This document shows, piece after piece, positions 1 through 8,560 of a stretch of 64,000 bases of DNA. The translations under genes were made by a program, and so were the position numbers. This DNA comes from Virgibacillus salexigens (GTDB lineage Bacteria > Bacillota > Bacilli > Bacillales > Amphibacillaceae): positions 620,001-684,000 of the forward strand of contig NZ_BNEO01000001.1 in the NCBI RefSeq assembly GCF_014905415.1. Direction: 5' to 3'. Within the stretch, counting starts at the first letter, position 1, and each line of letters starts with the position of its first letter. The notes below the pieces were generated by a model that saw nothing but the letters and a program-made list of their open reading frames with translations, had not been told where the DNA came from and did not search any database.

Positions 1-671
1 ATAAAAAACGTTAGTGTCGTCCGAATATTGTTCCAGATCAATGGTAACGTAATGCCGGTAAATTGCTTCATCTTGCTAGCCCCTTCTAGGGAGGCTGCTT
101 CATAATAGCTCGCAGGTATACTTGCCATGCTAGACATATACATTACCATGTAATAACCAATAGCCTGCCACACCAATGCTCCTGCTACACTGTAAATAAC
201 AATGGTCTGGTTACCTAACCATTTCTGTTGTAAGGTTTCCAAGCTTAATAGATGGAAAATGCTATTTAATAACCCATTGGAAGGATCATAGATGGCAGAA
301 AAAATCCCAGCAATTACGACAATAGATAAGATGTTTGGGATATAAAAGATCACTCGAAAAAAATTGCTGCCTCGGATCTTCTCTTTGGATAATATTGCCG
401 CAAAGAAAACAGCAATCACGAAGGTAAAAATGGCAACAATAACAATTAATAGAATTGAATTTTGAAAGGACCGAATAAAATCCATGTCATTCCATAAAAG
501 CTTAAAGTTATTAAATCCTACAAACTGCTGGTTATTCGAAAACCCGCCCCATTGATAAAGCGACATTCGAAATACCTCAATCGTCGGAATTACCATAAAA
601 AGAATCAGTAAAATAAGTGCAGGAGCCACACAGACGCCAATAAATAGATTCCTAGATTTCTTTTTACTCAT
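1..671 (-). CDS. Sugar ABC transporter permease (MalF type), 3' end cut by window edge
   Basis: Reading the minus strand from an ATG at 671 gives about 223 residues that run off the left edge: an N-terminal KKK motif, then hydrophobic segments typical of binding-protein-dependent sugar permeases (family ABC-2 CUT1, MalF-like). The EAA-type loop is visible as YYEAASLEGASKMKQF followed by TLPL, which is where the ATPase docks. A GAGGTG ribosome site lies just upstream. It follows the solute-binding gene on the same strand, so the pair are parts of one importer; a second permease is expected just beyond the window. Family membership is secure; the substrate (perhaps the sugar released by the neighbouring GH101 enzyme) is inference. 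Confidence 0.9.
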   Translation of the reverse strand, partial: MSKKKSRNLFIGVCVAPALILLILFMVIPTIEVFRMSLYQWGGFSNNQQFVGFNNFKLLWNDMDFIRSFQNSILLIVIVAIFTFVIAVFFAAILSKEKIRGSNFFRVIFYIPNILSIVVIAGIFSAIYDPSNGLLNSIFHLLSLETLQQKWLGNQTIVIYSVAGALVWQAIGYYMVMYMSSMASIPASYYEAASLEGASKMKQFTGITLPLIWNNIRTTLTFF

Positions 672-933
672 TATTCTCACCTCTTTCATGTGAAATCGCG
701 TAGGGGGCATAGGCAACATGTTCAAATAGAACTGTTTCATCACATGCCGGGTATCCTGAGTTGGGCAACTTCACCACTGATTCACGCGTCCGTCCACCTA
801 AGTCACACATTATATGCAACATATCACCATCCAGGCATCCCTCGTCACCATTCGACGTACCTCGCACCCTGTGACCAAATAAAACGATGAGTTTACGTTC
901 CCACCGTTTTATTTTTATCTTTGGATCGTCCAT
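664..933 (-). CDS. Small ORF of unknown function bridging the binding-protein and permease genes
   Basis: An 89-codon ORF fills the whole gap between the two transporter genes. Its ATG overlaps the stop of the binding-protein gene (TAATG), and its own stop lies inside the first codons of the permease, a layout typical of translational coupling. It has no convincing Shine-Dalgarno sequence of its own, no membrane segment and no family I recognise; the product would be mildly acidic, with four cysteines. It could equally be a chance open frame in a spacer. The neat overlaps at both ends are the only argument for a real gene. Confidence 0.35.
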   Translation of the reverse strand: MDDPKIKIKRWERKLIVLFGHRVRGTSNGDEGCLDGDMLHIMCDLGGRTRESVVKLPNSGYPACDETVLFEHVAYAPYAISHERGENNE

Positions 934-2261
934 TAGTTCATAGCAGGTCTTAGCTGGTCACTTGCCTCTTCAATTTGTTTTCTCCATTCCTCCACAGAAA
1001 TTTCACCACTGATCACACTGTCAATGGAACCATATAATGTGTCTCCGATGCTGACACCTGGAACAGGAGCTGTAGAAGCGAATGTTCCCATTGCTGGAAG
1101 TACGCCATCTTCTTCATAGATATTGTAATAGAGTAGATTGTCTCCCTCCATTTCTTCTGTAATCCCCTTAATTGGCTGAACTGCTCCAGATTCTAAGAAG
1201 ATAGAAGCTGCTTCATCTGTGTACATATAGGTGATAAATTCTTTGGCTGCTTGTTTATTTTCAGAAGCAGATGGAATCCACATCTGTTCAAAGAATGTAA
1301 ATGCATAACGATCGCCGCCTTTTTCAAACGAAGGAAGTGACATCATCCCCCACTCAAAATTATCCGCTTTAGGGGCTTCTTTCATTTCACCAACTACCCA
1401 AGTTCCATTCGGCATAAATAGTGCCTCATTATCTAAAACCAACTGCTGGTTCTTCGTAAAATCATTGGGGTTTGCATTTGCAACTGTATTTGGATGCGTA
1501 TAATCAGCTAATTTTTTTATTGTTTCTAACACTTTCGTTGCTTCTTCAGTTTCCCATACACCATCTTCATAAGTCATTGCTGAATTAAAGAAATCTGTAC
1601 CTCCTGAAGCATACAGCATTGATCCAACCATCGTGTCAAAATAGCCAGTTGTTGGATAGGTGAAAAGTGAGATTCCTTCTTTAGCTGCCTTCTCACCTAA
1701 AGCCCACATGTCACCCCAAGTTTTCGGAACTTCCCAGCCTTTCTCTTCAAATAATCCTGCATTATAAAATAACCCTGTAGGACTATAAAACATAGGAGCT
1801 AAATAGGTTTCCCCATCTGCATATGGATTCGTAGCTAATGTATCACTGAATCCTTCCAATAATTTGTTATTTACCGTCATGTCTTCTCCATATACATCCA
1901 TGTCTAGTACATCTGTAATTTTTTCCATACCATCTTCCTTAATAAGTGTTTCTGTTAACCCTTCTGGTCTACCTGTTGCCAATAACAATACATCTGGATA
2001 TTCTCCGGCTTGCATATTTGGCCGGATCAATTCTTCCAGGTTTTTTTCTACGGTTAATTCAACAGTTACATTCTCGTTAGCTGCTTCATATGCATCGGCT
2101 ATCTTTGTCCACATGTCGCCACCATAACCGGATTCCAAAGCAGCCACATGTAAGGTTGTTTTCCCATTTCCTGTATCACCGTTTGCTGATTGAGATTCCG
2201 AGCAAGCAGCCAAACTTAGCACGAGTAAGCTAAAGAAAATCATAGACAAGCATTTTTTCAT
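933..2261 (-). CDS. Extracellular sugar-binding lipoprotein of an ABC importer
   Basis: This 442-residue protein starts with a lipoprotein signal peptide (basic MKK, hydrophobic stretch, lipobox SLAAC with Cys20), so it should be anchored outside the membrane. The rest fits the family 1 extracellular solute-binding fold (MalE/UgpB-like), with the usual GGDMWTKIADAYEAANENV start and a YADGETYLAP region. It lies upstream of the permease and downstream of the GH101 gene but has its own promoter (2286-2313). It should capture a glycan breakdown product and pass it to the permease. The GH101 neighbour suggests a GalNAc-containing disaccharide, which is inference; the family is clear. Confidence 0.92.
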   Translation of the reverse strand: MKKCLSMIFFSLLVLSLAACSESQSANGDTGNGKTTLHVAALESGYGGDMWTKIADAYEAANENVTVELTVEKNLEELIRPNMQAGEYPDVLLLATGRPEGLTETLIKEDGMEKITDVLDMDVYGEDMTVNNKLLEGFSDTLATNPYADGETYLAPMFYSPTGLFYNAGLFEEKGWEVPKTWGDMWALGEKAAKEGISLFTYPTTGYFDTMVGSMLYASGGTDFFNSAMTYEDGVWETEEATKVLETIKKLADYTHPNTVANANPNDFTKNQQLVLDNEALFMPNGTWVVGEMKEAPKADNFEWGMMSLPSFEKGGDRYAFTFFEQMWIPSASENKQAAKEFITYMYTDEAASIFLESGAVQPIKGITEEMEGDNLLYYNIYEEDGVLPAMGTFASTAPVPGVSIGDTLYGSIDSVISGEISVEEWRKQIEEASDQLRPAMN

Positions 2262-2285
2262 CTTGTACCCCCCATAGTTTTATTT

Positions 2286-2313
2286 ACTATAGTTCAATCG
2301 TACCTAGTGTTAA
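2286..2313 (-). promoter_or_regulatory. Promoter of the sugar-binding lipoprotein gene
   Basis: On the minus strand TTAACA (2308-2313) and TATAGT (2286-2291) are separated by 16 bp, a good SigA-type pair about 25 bp before the start codon. The -35 box overlaps the cre-like site, so CcpA binding would block it. Confidence 0.65.
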
Positions 2314-2322
2314 GCGCTTCCA
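2309..2322 (-). promoter_or_regulatory. cre-like CcpA site over the -35 box
   Basis: TGGAAGCGCTTAAC on the minus strand matches the catabolite-responsive element TGNAARCGNWWWCA except at the last two positions. Its position over the -35 element would give repression when preferred sugars are present. Confidence 0.55.
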
Positions 2323-2330
2323 CAATAAAA

Positions 2331-2357
2331 ATATTGTTGTGATTTTTAGATATATTG
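2331..2357. promoter_or_regulatory. Paired ATATTG operator, probable AraC-type activator site
   Basis: ATATTG occurs at 2331-2336 and again at 2352-2357, exactly 21 bp (two helical turns) apart, just upstream of the -35 box. The same pair with identical spacing occurs before the GH101 gene (6743-6769). Direct repeats two turns apart are usual for AraC-family proteins; the regulator at 6988 is the obvious candidate. Confidence 0.6.
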
Positions 2358-2435
2358 CTTTTTATTATGTTTTGAATAAAATTTCTTGATAAAGATAGAA
2401 CCGTAGCTTCTAAAAATCATTACCAAATAGAAATA

Positions 2436-2463
2436 AGGGAGCTGATTAAAAATTCAGCTCCCT
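2436..2463 (-). terminator. Terminator after the GH101 gene
   Basis: AGGGAGCTGA (2436-2445) pairs perfectly with TCAGCTCCCT (2454-2463) across an 8-nt loop, about 35 bp after the GH101 stop. On the minus strand the hairpin is followed by a moderately T-rich run, so it separates GH101 from the transporter genes. Confidence 0.7.
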
Positions 2464-2497
2464 GCTTTTTTATTCATATAGAAAGATAGGTAAAAAA

Positions 2498-5400
2498 CTA
2501 CTCCCATCTTCCGATTAAAATATCAGAACTCGATTTAAGCGTATTATACGCCTTTTGAGAAATTAATTTTTCTTGTTTTTGTTGATCTAGCAGCTGTTTA
2601 AATCCATTTAGATGCTTGATAACCTTTGCAGCTTGTTCCTGCTTTTCGTAACGAGCAACTGCAATCAAATGGGTGTTTAATGCGCGAATCACTTGAGGGT
2701 TCGCGAATTCCTCCACTTCATCGTATTGTTCAATAAGTGTTCGGATATCAGCTGTGCTTTCTATCGTAGCTACCTTTTCAATTTGTAAGTTGTCTAATAT
2801 AAAAGTTCCTTCACCGGTATCCATATTCACACTTGTTCCATCACTAAAGATTCCAATATAGGTCTGTCCATTTCCTGAGCCAGTTACTGTGAACTCTGCC
2901 CTGTTGGTATCGGTGGATGCAGTTATTTGTTCATTCACTGAAAGCCCTTTGGCATCATCAATATCCTTTACATCAATCGCCTGATCTCCAGCTATAAACC
3001 GATAGGAATCAGCAGTAGTCTGATAGTCAAAACTGACTTTGTATAGACTATTTGCTTCAAAGTGGACATGCTGTGGAATGGTTCGGTACACTAAGCCATT
3101 ATTTCCAGTATTCACTTTCAAAGACCATTCACCATCGATTACGTCATCGACTAATTTTTTCCCTGCCCATCCTTTTTGGGTGTAAGGAGCATGGAGCTCG
3201 GATAAATGAATACGATTATCTTCCACTCCTTCTGTGTTTCCTACAACAAACGGATAAATACCCTGCACTACCGTTTCAAAATCCTGCTCAAATACACGTG
3301 GAGATGCATGATTTGTTAAAGACTTTTTAACAATTCGGATGTCATCATATATGGTATTTCCTTCACCAGATTCTCTACCAAGGATCAATTCAGCGCTTTC
3401 ACTTTCCGCCGTAAAGCTTACCTGCATCCGCTGCATGGTACTATTGGTTCCATCATTTGTTGCATGTGAATCAGCTTTCACATAATTTTTTTGTAGACTG
3501 CGGAGAGTGTAATTTTTCACATCTTTTGAAGCACCAGTCACTTCGATGGAAGCTTGCTTATCACTGTTGTTTTCTACATAAACCTCAGCTACATAATCCT
3601 TACCTGGCTCCAGTCCTGTAAGTGTACGAGTGACATAGGTGTCTTTTTTGGGATTATCGATATCCAAGTAATAATCACCACTGCTTAAATTTCTAGCTGA
3701 TCCTGCCTGATTCGTCCGTTTGACGGTTACAGCTTTTTTGTCACCAGAAACCTTTGTGTGTTCCCCTTTTACTGTTCCTGAATTGAAACCAGTATCATAA
3801 ACATGCGCTTTTGAACTCCAATTATCAATGATCAATCCTTCATCTTTTTCCTTCGTCACGATATAAGGTGTAGCAGCCTCTGCCTGTAAGGTTATTTTTT
3901 GATCAATAACGTTAACTTTTTGCCTTTCTGATCGGCCTTGATCTGTCAATTTATATACATAAACCTTAGATACACCTGCATATTCATCTGGAAGCGACCA
4001 TGTTGATTCTCCGCCTTCTAGATTCCAATGATACAACTTATCAGAATCAGGGGTCGGGTTTTCAAAATCTTGTTCTACCCAAGGAATCAAATACGTATTT
4101 CCATCAAGTACTACCTGATCATTAAGCGCAATGATACGTTCTCTGGAATTATCCTTTCTTGTTACCACCACTTTATCTCCATTACTTGGATCTTCCAGCT
4201 TAATTTCTTGTTCTAAGTTTGTTACTGTCGGATCACCATCTGTTGTTTCCCAGTTTGTTACATAATATTTCTGCAAAAATTTTGTTGGAAGATTCGTATC
4301 AAACGTCATTTTGATGAAGTTGTCATAATTTTTATCGGATTGCCATCCTTCAAATCCAGCTAGTTCAAATCCGCCAAGTAATGGATGATCTGCTGTGCCG
4401 CCAGCTTCCGGCCAATTTAAAACCCAGGAATCTTTTTGATGGTTGCCAATAAAACGTAATACTTCAGAATTAATCCCTTTATTTTCAGGACCTCCGTAAT
4501 TCTTGTCCGTAGCCCAGTGCTGCCATGTAGAATAGTTGGCTACAGCTGTCCCAAATTCGGATGTCAATCTCCAACCTCTATCTTTAAACTGCTCATAAAT
4601 TCGATCTGATTCCCATTGATCCTGATACCAGACATCTAGATAGATAAAATCAAGCCCAGGAGCTGCAGCATGTAATTCATCCAAACGTTCTGCCCGCGTT
4701 CCTGAATACAAGTCTTTTAATTTATCAATTGTATAAGATTGGTCTAGCCAGCCCCAACCTTTTGCATTTGGTCCTTCAATTAAGTCTTCATTGAAAGCTT
4801 TTGCTTCCGGATACGTTTCCTGGGCATTTATATGAACACCAAATTCGGTATTATACGCATGCCCCTCATTAATAAGGGTGTTTAGATCGGCTTTGCCCCC
4901 CATGCGTTCCCCTACATTACCATAATCCGGATGCGCACTATCATGTCCTTCACTTCCATATCCTTTTAAGAGAACTGCTTGTCCTAATCCATCTGTTGCC
5001 AAGGCTACCTTTTTTACATTATCCAATGTTTTAAGAAAAGGCTGCTGTGCCTGTGACCCAAAATTCATCGCAATTCGTGTTCCTACAAGATTATTAACAT
5101 TGTTTGCTCCTTTAATGTCCTGCATGATATCACGGTAAGCAATCGCACTGTCCTGCCAGTCTACATTATTATCTTCATTGATATCTTCGGCAAGCGCAAT
5201 TTTTATCGTTGGTTTATTGGATGATGGCTCAGGCATAAATTCGCGATGATAGTATAAGGGGCTGGATCCGATCCCAATCGCTTTGTCACCATTTTCATTT
5301 TCATAACGGCTTGCGGTAAGATTTTTGTATCCATTTACTTCGGAACTGGACCAAACACCAGCACTTATTTCATCTGTAGACAGGAAAGCAGTGTAATACC

Positions 5401-6535
5401 CTGTTTCTGTGTCCATCCCCCCCAGCGAATCATTAACCAATACATTGATGTCGCCAGGTTTGGTTACATCCTTGCTAAGGTTTGTTAATTTTGCCTTTGC
5501 ATCCTTTTGACTGGAATTAACCGAAATGAAATTCATATCTGCAAATTCAATGGTCTCTATCGTTGCCCCAGCTTTATTATTTATATCTTCGAATCTGTAA
5601 GTAACTTGGTTATCTTCTACTTTTACGGAAAGTGTTAATTCGGCATCCATCGCTTCATACTCGTCTTCAACTGCTAAAGTGTAAATTGCTTCATCTTCAC
5701 TGACTTTTTCAAATGATACTTCAGGATAGTACAGCATGTTGTTTAATTTTAAGCCATAAACAGGAGATTTCTGCCCATTCATCACTTTACCATCTACCTT
5801 GTATTGAATAATTCGTGGAAATACTTCATCAATGGTGACATCCATATAATTGGAATGTAATGTTTGTTCGATTGGTTCCTTATTTGGTGGCTCTGGGGGT
5901 GTGTATTCCTCGATACTTACATTAGAGATGGTAATATTAGCAGGTCCACGGCTCTTTTCCAAGCCAAGTAATCCTGCCTCATTTACCCCATCAGGTTGAA
6001 ACCAGGAACCCACTTTTTCATTATCAACATATAACGTAACGTTATCATCAACAAACTTTGCACGTATATGGTAGGTTTTGTCCGCTTCCAAAGGTACCCC
6101 CTTCGTTGTAGAGGTCCACTTATTGGCAGGACCAAAAATCTCACTAAAATATTGATCGTTTTCATCCTCCGTACCAGCGAAGGAATACGTAGAAGCATCC
6201 TGCAGACGATAAATAAAACCAAAGCGGCTTAAATCCGTATTCGAAGTTATATCTGCTTCAAAAACACCATTCTTTATCTCTTCCATCTTACTGTAGACAA
6301 TTTTATTTTTCTCATTTGAGGTAACACGAAAAGTCGCTGAACCGTCATCATTATATGTGATCGATCCGTCACCTTGAATCAAATTAAAATCCCCTTCTTC
6401 AAGATCACGATCACTAATATCTACTTTATCTTCTTCTGATAATTCGGCATGTAATGACGGGACGTTTATCGATAATAAAGATATCGTCATTGCAAAAAAA
6501 ACGATGAAAAATGGTTTTTCATAACGTTTGTTCAC
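2498..6535 (-). CDS. Secreted endo-alpha-N-acetylgalactosaminidase, GH101
   Basis: This 1345-residue enzyme should cleave the core-1 disaccharide Gal-beta-1,3-GalNAc from Ser/Thr of mucin-type glycoproteins. A signal peptide (about 1-30, ending SLHA) precedes a concanavalin-like domain (about 55-210), a beta-sandwich and catalytic barrel (about 225-850), galactose-binding-like domains (about 900-1250) and a C-terminal helical segment. The barrel matches GH101: DVWYQ carries the probable nucleophile Asp634 and LTSEF the acid/base Glu660, followed by NKGIN, NHQKDSW and DFEGW-like motifs. The Asp-Glu gap looks six residues shorter than in the pneumococcal enzyme as I remember it. No LPXTG anchor is seen. 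The start is GTG, with AAGGAGG 7 nt upstream; the nearby ATG is followed at once by TGA. Confidence 0.93.
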   Translation of the reverse strand: MNKRYEKPFFIVFFAMTISLLSINVPSLHAELSEEDKVDISDRDLEEGDFNLIQGDGSITYNDDGSATFRVTSNEKNKIVYSKMEEIKNGVFEADITSNTDLSRFGFIYRLQDASTYSFAGTEDENDQYFSEIFGPANKWTSTTKGVPLEADKTYHIRAKFVDDNVTLYVDNEKVGSWFQPDGVNEAGLLGLEKSRGPANITISNVSIEEYTPPEPPNKEPIEQTLHSNYMDVTIDEVFPRIIQYKVDGKVMNGQKSPVYGLKLNNMLYYPEVSFEKVSEDEAIYTLAVEDEYEAMDAELTLSVKVEDNQVTYRFEDINNKAGATIETIEFADMNFISVNSSQKDAKAKLTNLSKDVTKPGDINVLVNDSLGGMDTETGYYTAFLSTDEISAGVWSSSEVNGYKNLTASRYENENGDKAIGIGSSPLYYHREFMPEPSSNKPTIKIALAEDINEDNNVDWQDSAIAYRDIMQDIKGANNVNNLVGTRIAMNFGSQAQQPFLKTLDNVKKVALATDGLGQAVLLKGYGSEGHDSAHPDYGNVGERMGGKADLNTLINEGHAYNTEFGVHINAQETYPEAKAFNEDLIEGPNAKGWGWLDQSYTIDKLKDLYSGTRAERLDELHAAAPGLDFIYLDVWYQDQWESDRIYEQFKDRGWRLTSEFGTAVANYSTWQHWATDKNYGGPENKGINSEVLRFIGNHQKDSWVLNWPEAGGTADHPLLGGFELAGFEGWQSDKNYDNFIKMTFDTNLPTKFLQKYYVTNWETTDGDPTVTNLEQEIKLEDPSNGDKVVVTRKDNSRERIIALNDQVVLDGNTYLIPWVEQDFENPTPDSDKLYHWNLEGGESTWSLPDEYAGVSKVYVYKLTDQGRSERQKVNVIDQKITLQAEAATPYIVTKEKDEGLIIDNWSSKAHVYDTGFNSGTVKGEHTKVSGDKKAVTVKRTNQAGSARNLSSGDYYLDIDNPKKDTYVTRTLTGLEPGKDYVAEVYVENNSDKQASIEVTGASKDVKNYTLRSLQKNYVKADSHATNDGTNSTMQRMQVSFTAESESAELILGRESGEGNTIYDDIRIVKKSLTNHASPRVFEQDFETVVQGIYPFVVGNTEGVEDNRIHLSELHAPYTQKGWAGKKLVDDVIDGEWSLKVNTGNNGLVYRTIPQHVHFEANSLYKVSFDYQTTADSYRFIAGDQAIDVKDIDDAKGLSVNEQITASTDTNRAEFTVTGSGNGQTYIGIFSDGTSVNMDTGEGTFILDNLQIEKVATIESTADIRTLIEQYDEVEEFANPQVIRALNTHLIAVARYEKQEQAAKVIKHLNGFKQLLDQQKQEKLISQKAYNTLKSSSDILIGRWE

Positions 6536-6697
6536 ATCAAAACCTCCTTTTGAATTTCAAGACAATTACCCAAGAATAAATGAACAGCTAGATCGTGCTA
6601 AAGCCGAATCATCCCCTCCTTTAGGAATCCAACGATTTTCCATAGTTGAACAAAGGCAAACCGTCGTTTCAATAGTTTATTTAGTAGTCAAATCACT

Positions 6698-6725
6698 ACT
6701 CTACTCCAAGGCTACATTTATAAAA
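6698..6725 (-). promoter_or_regulatory. Promoter of the GH101 gene
   Basis: By alignment with the binding-protein promoter, the -10 is TAGAGT (6698-6703), with a weak T-rich -35 at 6719-6725. Its distance from the ATATTG pair (45 bp) and cre is identical in both promoters. The transcript would carry a leader of about 160 nt before the GTG start. The poor -35 suits an activator-dependent promoter. Confidence 0.5.
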
Positions 6726-6734
6726 ACGCTTTCA
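6721..6734 (+). promoter_or_regulatory. cre (CcpA site) at the GH101 promoter
   Basis: TAAAAACGCTTTCA matches the cre consensus TGNAARCGNWWWCA at 13 of 14 positions and sits over the -35 region, so GH101 should be under carbon catabolite repression. Confidence 0.65.
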
Positions 6735-6742
6735 CAATAATA

Positions 6743-6769
6743 ATATTGTTGACTTTTTTATTAATATTG
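6743..6769. promoter_or_regulatory. Paired ATATTG operator upstream of GH101
   Basis: ATATTG at 6743-6748 and 6764-6769, 21 bp apart, repeats the arrangement seen at 2331-2357. The first copy is 22 bp from the cre start in both promoters. The flanking bases CACAATAA and GCT..TTATTAT are also largely conserved between the two copies, and a single similar site (AATATTGCCTTTTATTA) lies at 6903-6919 before the AraC gene. Confidence 0.6.
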
Positions 6770-6987
6770 CTGTTATTATCGCTTGTTAATAAACTCCCAT
6801 GAGACCCTGTAGTGAATACTAGATTCCTAGTTAAAAATAGATGAACGGAAACTATCCAAAACCAAACCAATAATTCCATATTCTAGGTGTCATTGTTTTA
6901 TAAATATTGCCTTTTATTAGAAAACTAGTTAGAATATAAACAATAATCAGTCATCATAATTACGTATATAAAAAGAGGGTGCGTATC

Positions 6988-7821
6988 ATGTCTTACGAAG
7001 TATATAAAGTAAATAATTCAACTGCTAAAAAAAGACCATTTAAACTTTTGTATATTACTCGTTCCGAATATGATAAGGGCTGGCATAGTACACAGCATAC
7101 CCACCATTTTACTGAACTATTTTATATCGTAAATGGAAAAGGGTCTTTTGTTCTTCCAACTCATGAAATTCCAGTTAAAGAAAATGATTTAGTGATAATA
7201 AATCCTAATGTAGAGCATACGGAGAAGTCGAATGTTCAAGATTCACTTCAATATATTGCTTTGGGAATAGAGGGGTTGACTTTCTCACTTACTGAGGAAA
7301 AAGACGCACAAATGGGGCTTTTTACGTACCGCGGAGACCGTGAAGATGTTCTATTTTACCTTAATAAATTATTAAATGAAGTGATGCATGGCGATATCCA
7401 ATATGAAATTATTTGTCAAAATATTATCGAAATCTTGATTGTTAAACTAAAACGCGAGAAAAAATTTACCATCGAGAAAACAGAAACACTGAATATTAAT
7501 AAGGCAGTAGCTTTTATCAAGCATTACATTAATCAAAACTATCGTAACAACATCACACTTGATTTATTAGCAAAGGTGGGGCATATCAATAAATATTACC
7601 TATCACATACGTTTAAGAAAGATATGGGAATCTCTCCGATTGAATACCTGAATAAAGTTCGAATTAAGGAAGCAAAAATATTGTTGGATACAACCGACTA
7701 TAATATCGGTGAGATTGCTGAAATTATTGGTTTTTCTTCACAATCTTTTTTTACACAGGCATTTAAACGCACAACAAATCAAACACCTTCCACGTATCGA
7801 AAAGTGCAATTAAACAGATGA
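6988..7821 (+). CDS. AraC-family regulator with cupin sensor domain
   Basis: The protein has an N-terminal cupin-like domain (WHSTQHTHHFTELFYIVNGKGSF, about 25-60, plus VKENDLVIINPNVEHTE) and a C-terminal pair of helix-turn-helix motifs (about 165-275), ending with the AraC signature GFSSQSFFTQAFKRTTNQTPSTYRK in part. ATG at 6988 is preferred over an upstream GTG at 6979 because AGAGGG lies 8-9 nt before it. The gene diverges from GH101, and the ATATTG sites lie between them and before the transporter gene, so it is the likely sugar-responsive activator of both. The ligand is unknown. Confidence 0.9.
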   Translation: MSYEVYKVNNSTAKKRPFKLLYITRSEYDKGWHSTQHTHHFTELFYIVNGKGSFVLPTHEIPVKENDLVIINPNVEHTEKSNVQDSLQYIALGIEGLTFSLTEEKDAQMGLFTYRGDREDVLFYLNKLLNEVMHGDIQYEIICQNIIEILIVKLKREKKFTIEKTETLNINKAVAFIKHYINQNYRNNITLDLLAKVGHINKYYLSHTFKKDMGISPIEYLNKVRIKEAKILLDTTDYNIGEIAEIIGFSSQSFFTQAFKRTTNQTPSTYRKVQLNR

Positions 7822-8085
7822 TTTATGCTTGTCCTTTTACCTGGTTGAATGCCATACAGATCTTGAAATCTACGAAAGTCGTTAATCATGTAAAACGCTT
7901 ATACTCCATAGGATACAACATCAAAGCGCGTTTGGAAGAATCCGGATCGTGAAAAGGATAGTAGGAGGAACAAGTTGGGGGAATGGAGTCATCCTTCTAT
8001 GTTGGTACATAACCAACGTGTCGCATTCTGTTACCCCTCTAACTTTGAGGGAATGGCTTATGGTACAGGCAAATATGCATGAACT
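7822..8085. other. Intergenic stretch with no recognised feature
   Basis: About 260 bp between the AraC gene and the membrane-protein pseudogene. I see no ORF, strong terminator or promoter. A GGAGGAACAAG stretch near 7963 resembles a ribosome site but leads into no usable frame. Confidence 0.4.
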
Positions 8086-8560
8086 TCATACCGATTTCCT
8101 TTTTTGATAGAATTTAAATCTTTCAATCGTTATGGATCCAAACAACATTCCTAACAGGGCAAATAAGAATAACGATATTAGGAAACACATTAACCAGCGA
8201 AATACTATAAATAAGACAAATGCTAAAACAAATAAGCATACAATAATGATGGCTATGCCAACTTCTATTTTAAATCCGTTCTTTCCAGCAATTATGTAAT
8301 CATTAATCATGTCGTCAGTTAGATATACTTCCATTAAAGGTTCGTAGGTTAATTTTTTATAATAATATACGCCTGTACCAAAAACTAATTGCCAAGCCAA
8401 TTACTATAAGTAGCGTCATATAAAATTCATTCAGAAGCGTCAAGTATATGTGATCTATCCCCCGAAGACATGCTAAAACAAGAGCAAATGCTATCCAATA
8501 ATATAATTCATTTACTTTCCTTTGATAGGCTTTATAAACTTTACTAGTCTGTTTATCCAT
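8086..8560 (-). pseudogene. Small membrane protein gene split by a frameshift
   Basis: Two overlapping minus-strand frames read as one protein: the first (8560 to 8357, 67 aa) has two membrane segments and ends FWYRRILL; the second frame continues with YYYKKLTYEPLMEVYLTDDM, then two more hydrophobic segments, and stops at 8086. The switch falls around 8350-8375 in the run TATTATTATAAAAAA. Joined, the product would be a roughly 165-residue protein with four membrane helices of unknown function. The second frame alone could only start at a TTG without a ribosome site. This is either a real mutation or a one-base sequencing error. Confidence 0.6.

Noticed and set aside
6528-6740. Plus-strand ORF overlapping the GH101 promoter
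   Set aside because: It runs antisense to the leader, promoter and cre site of GH101 and resembles no protein.
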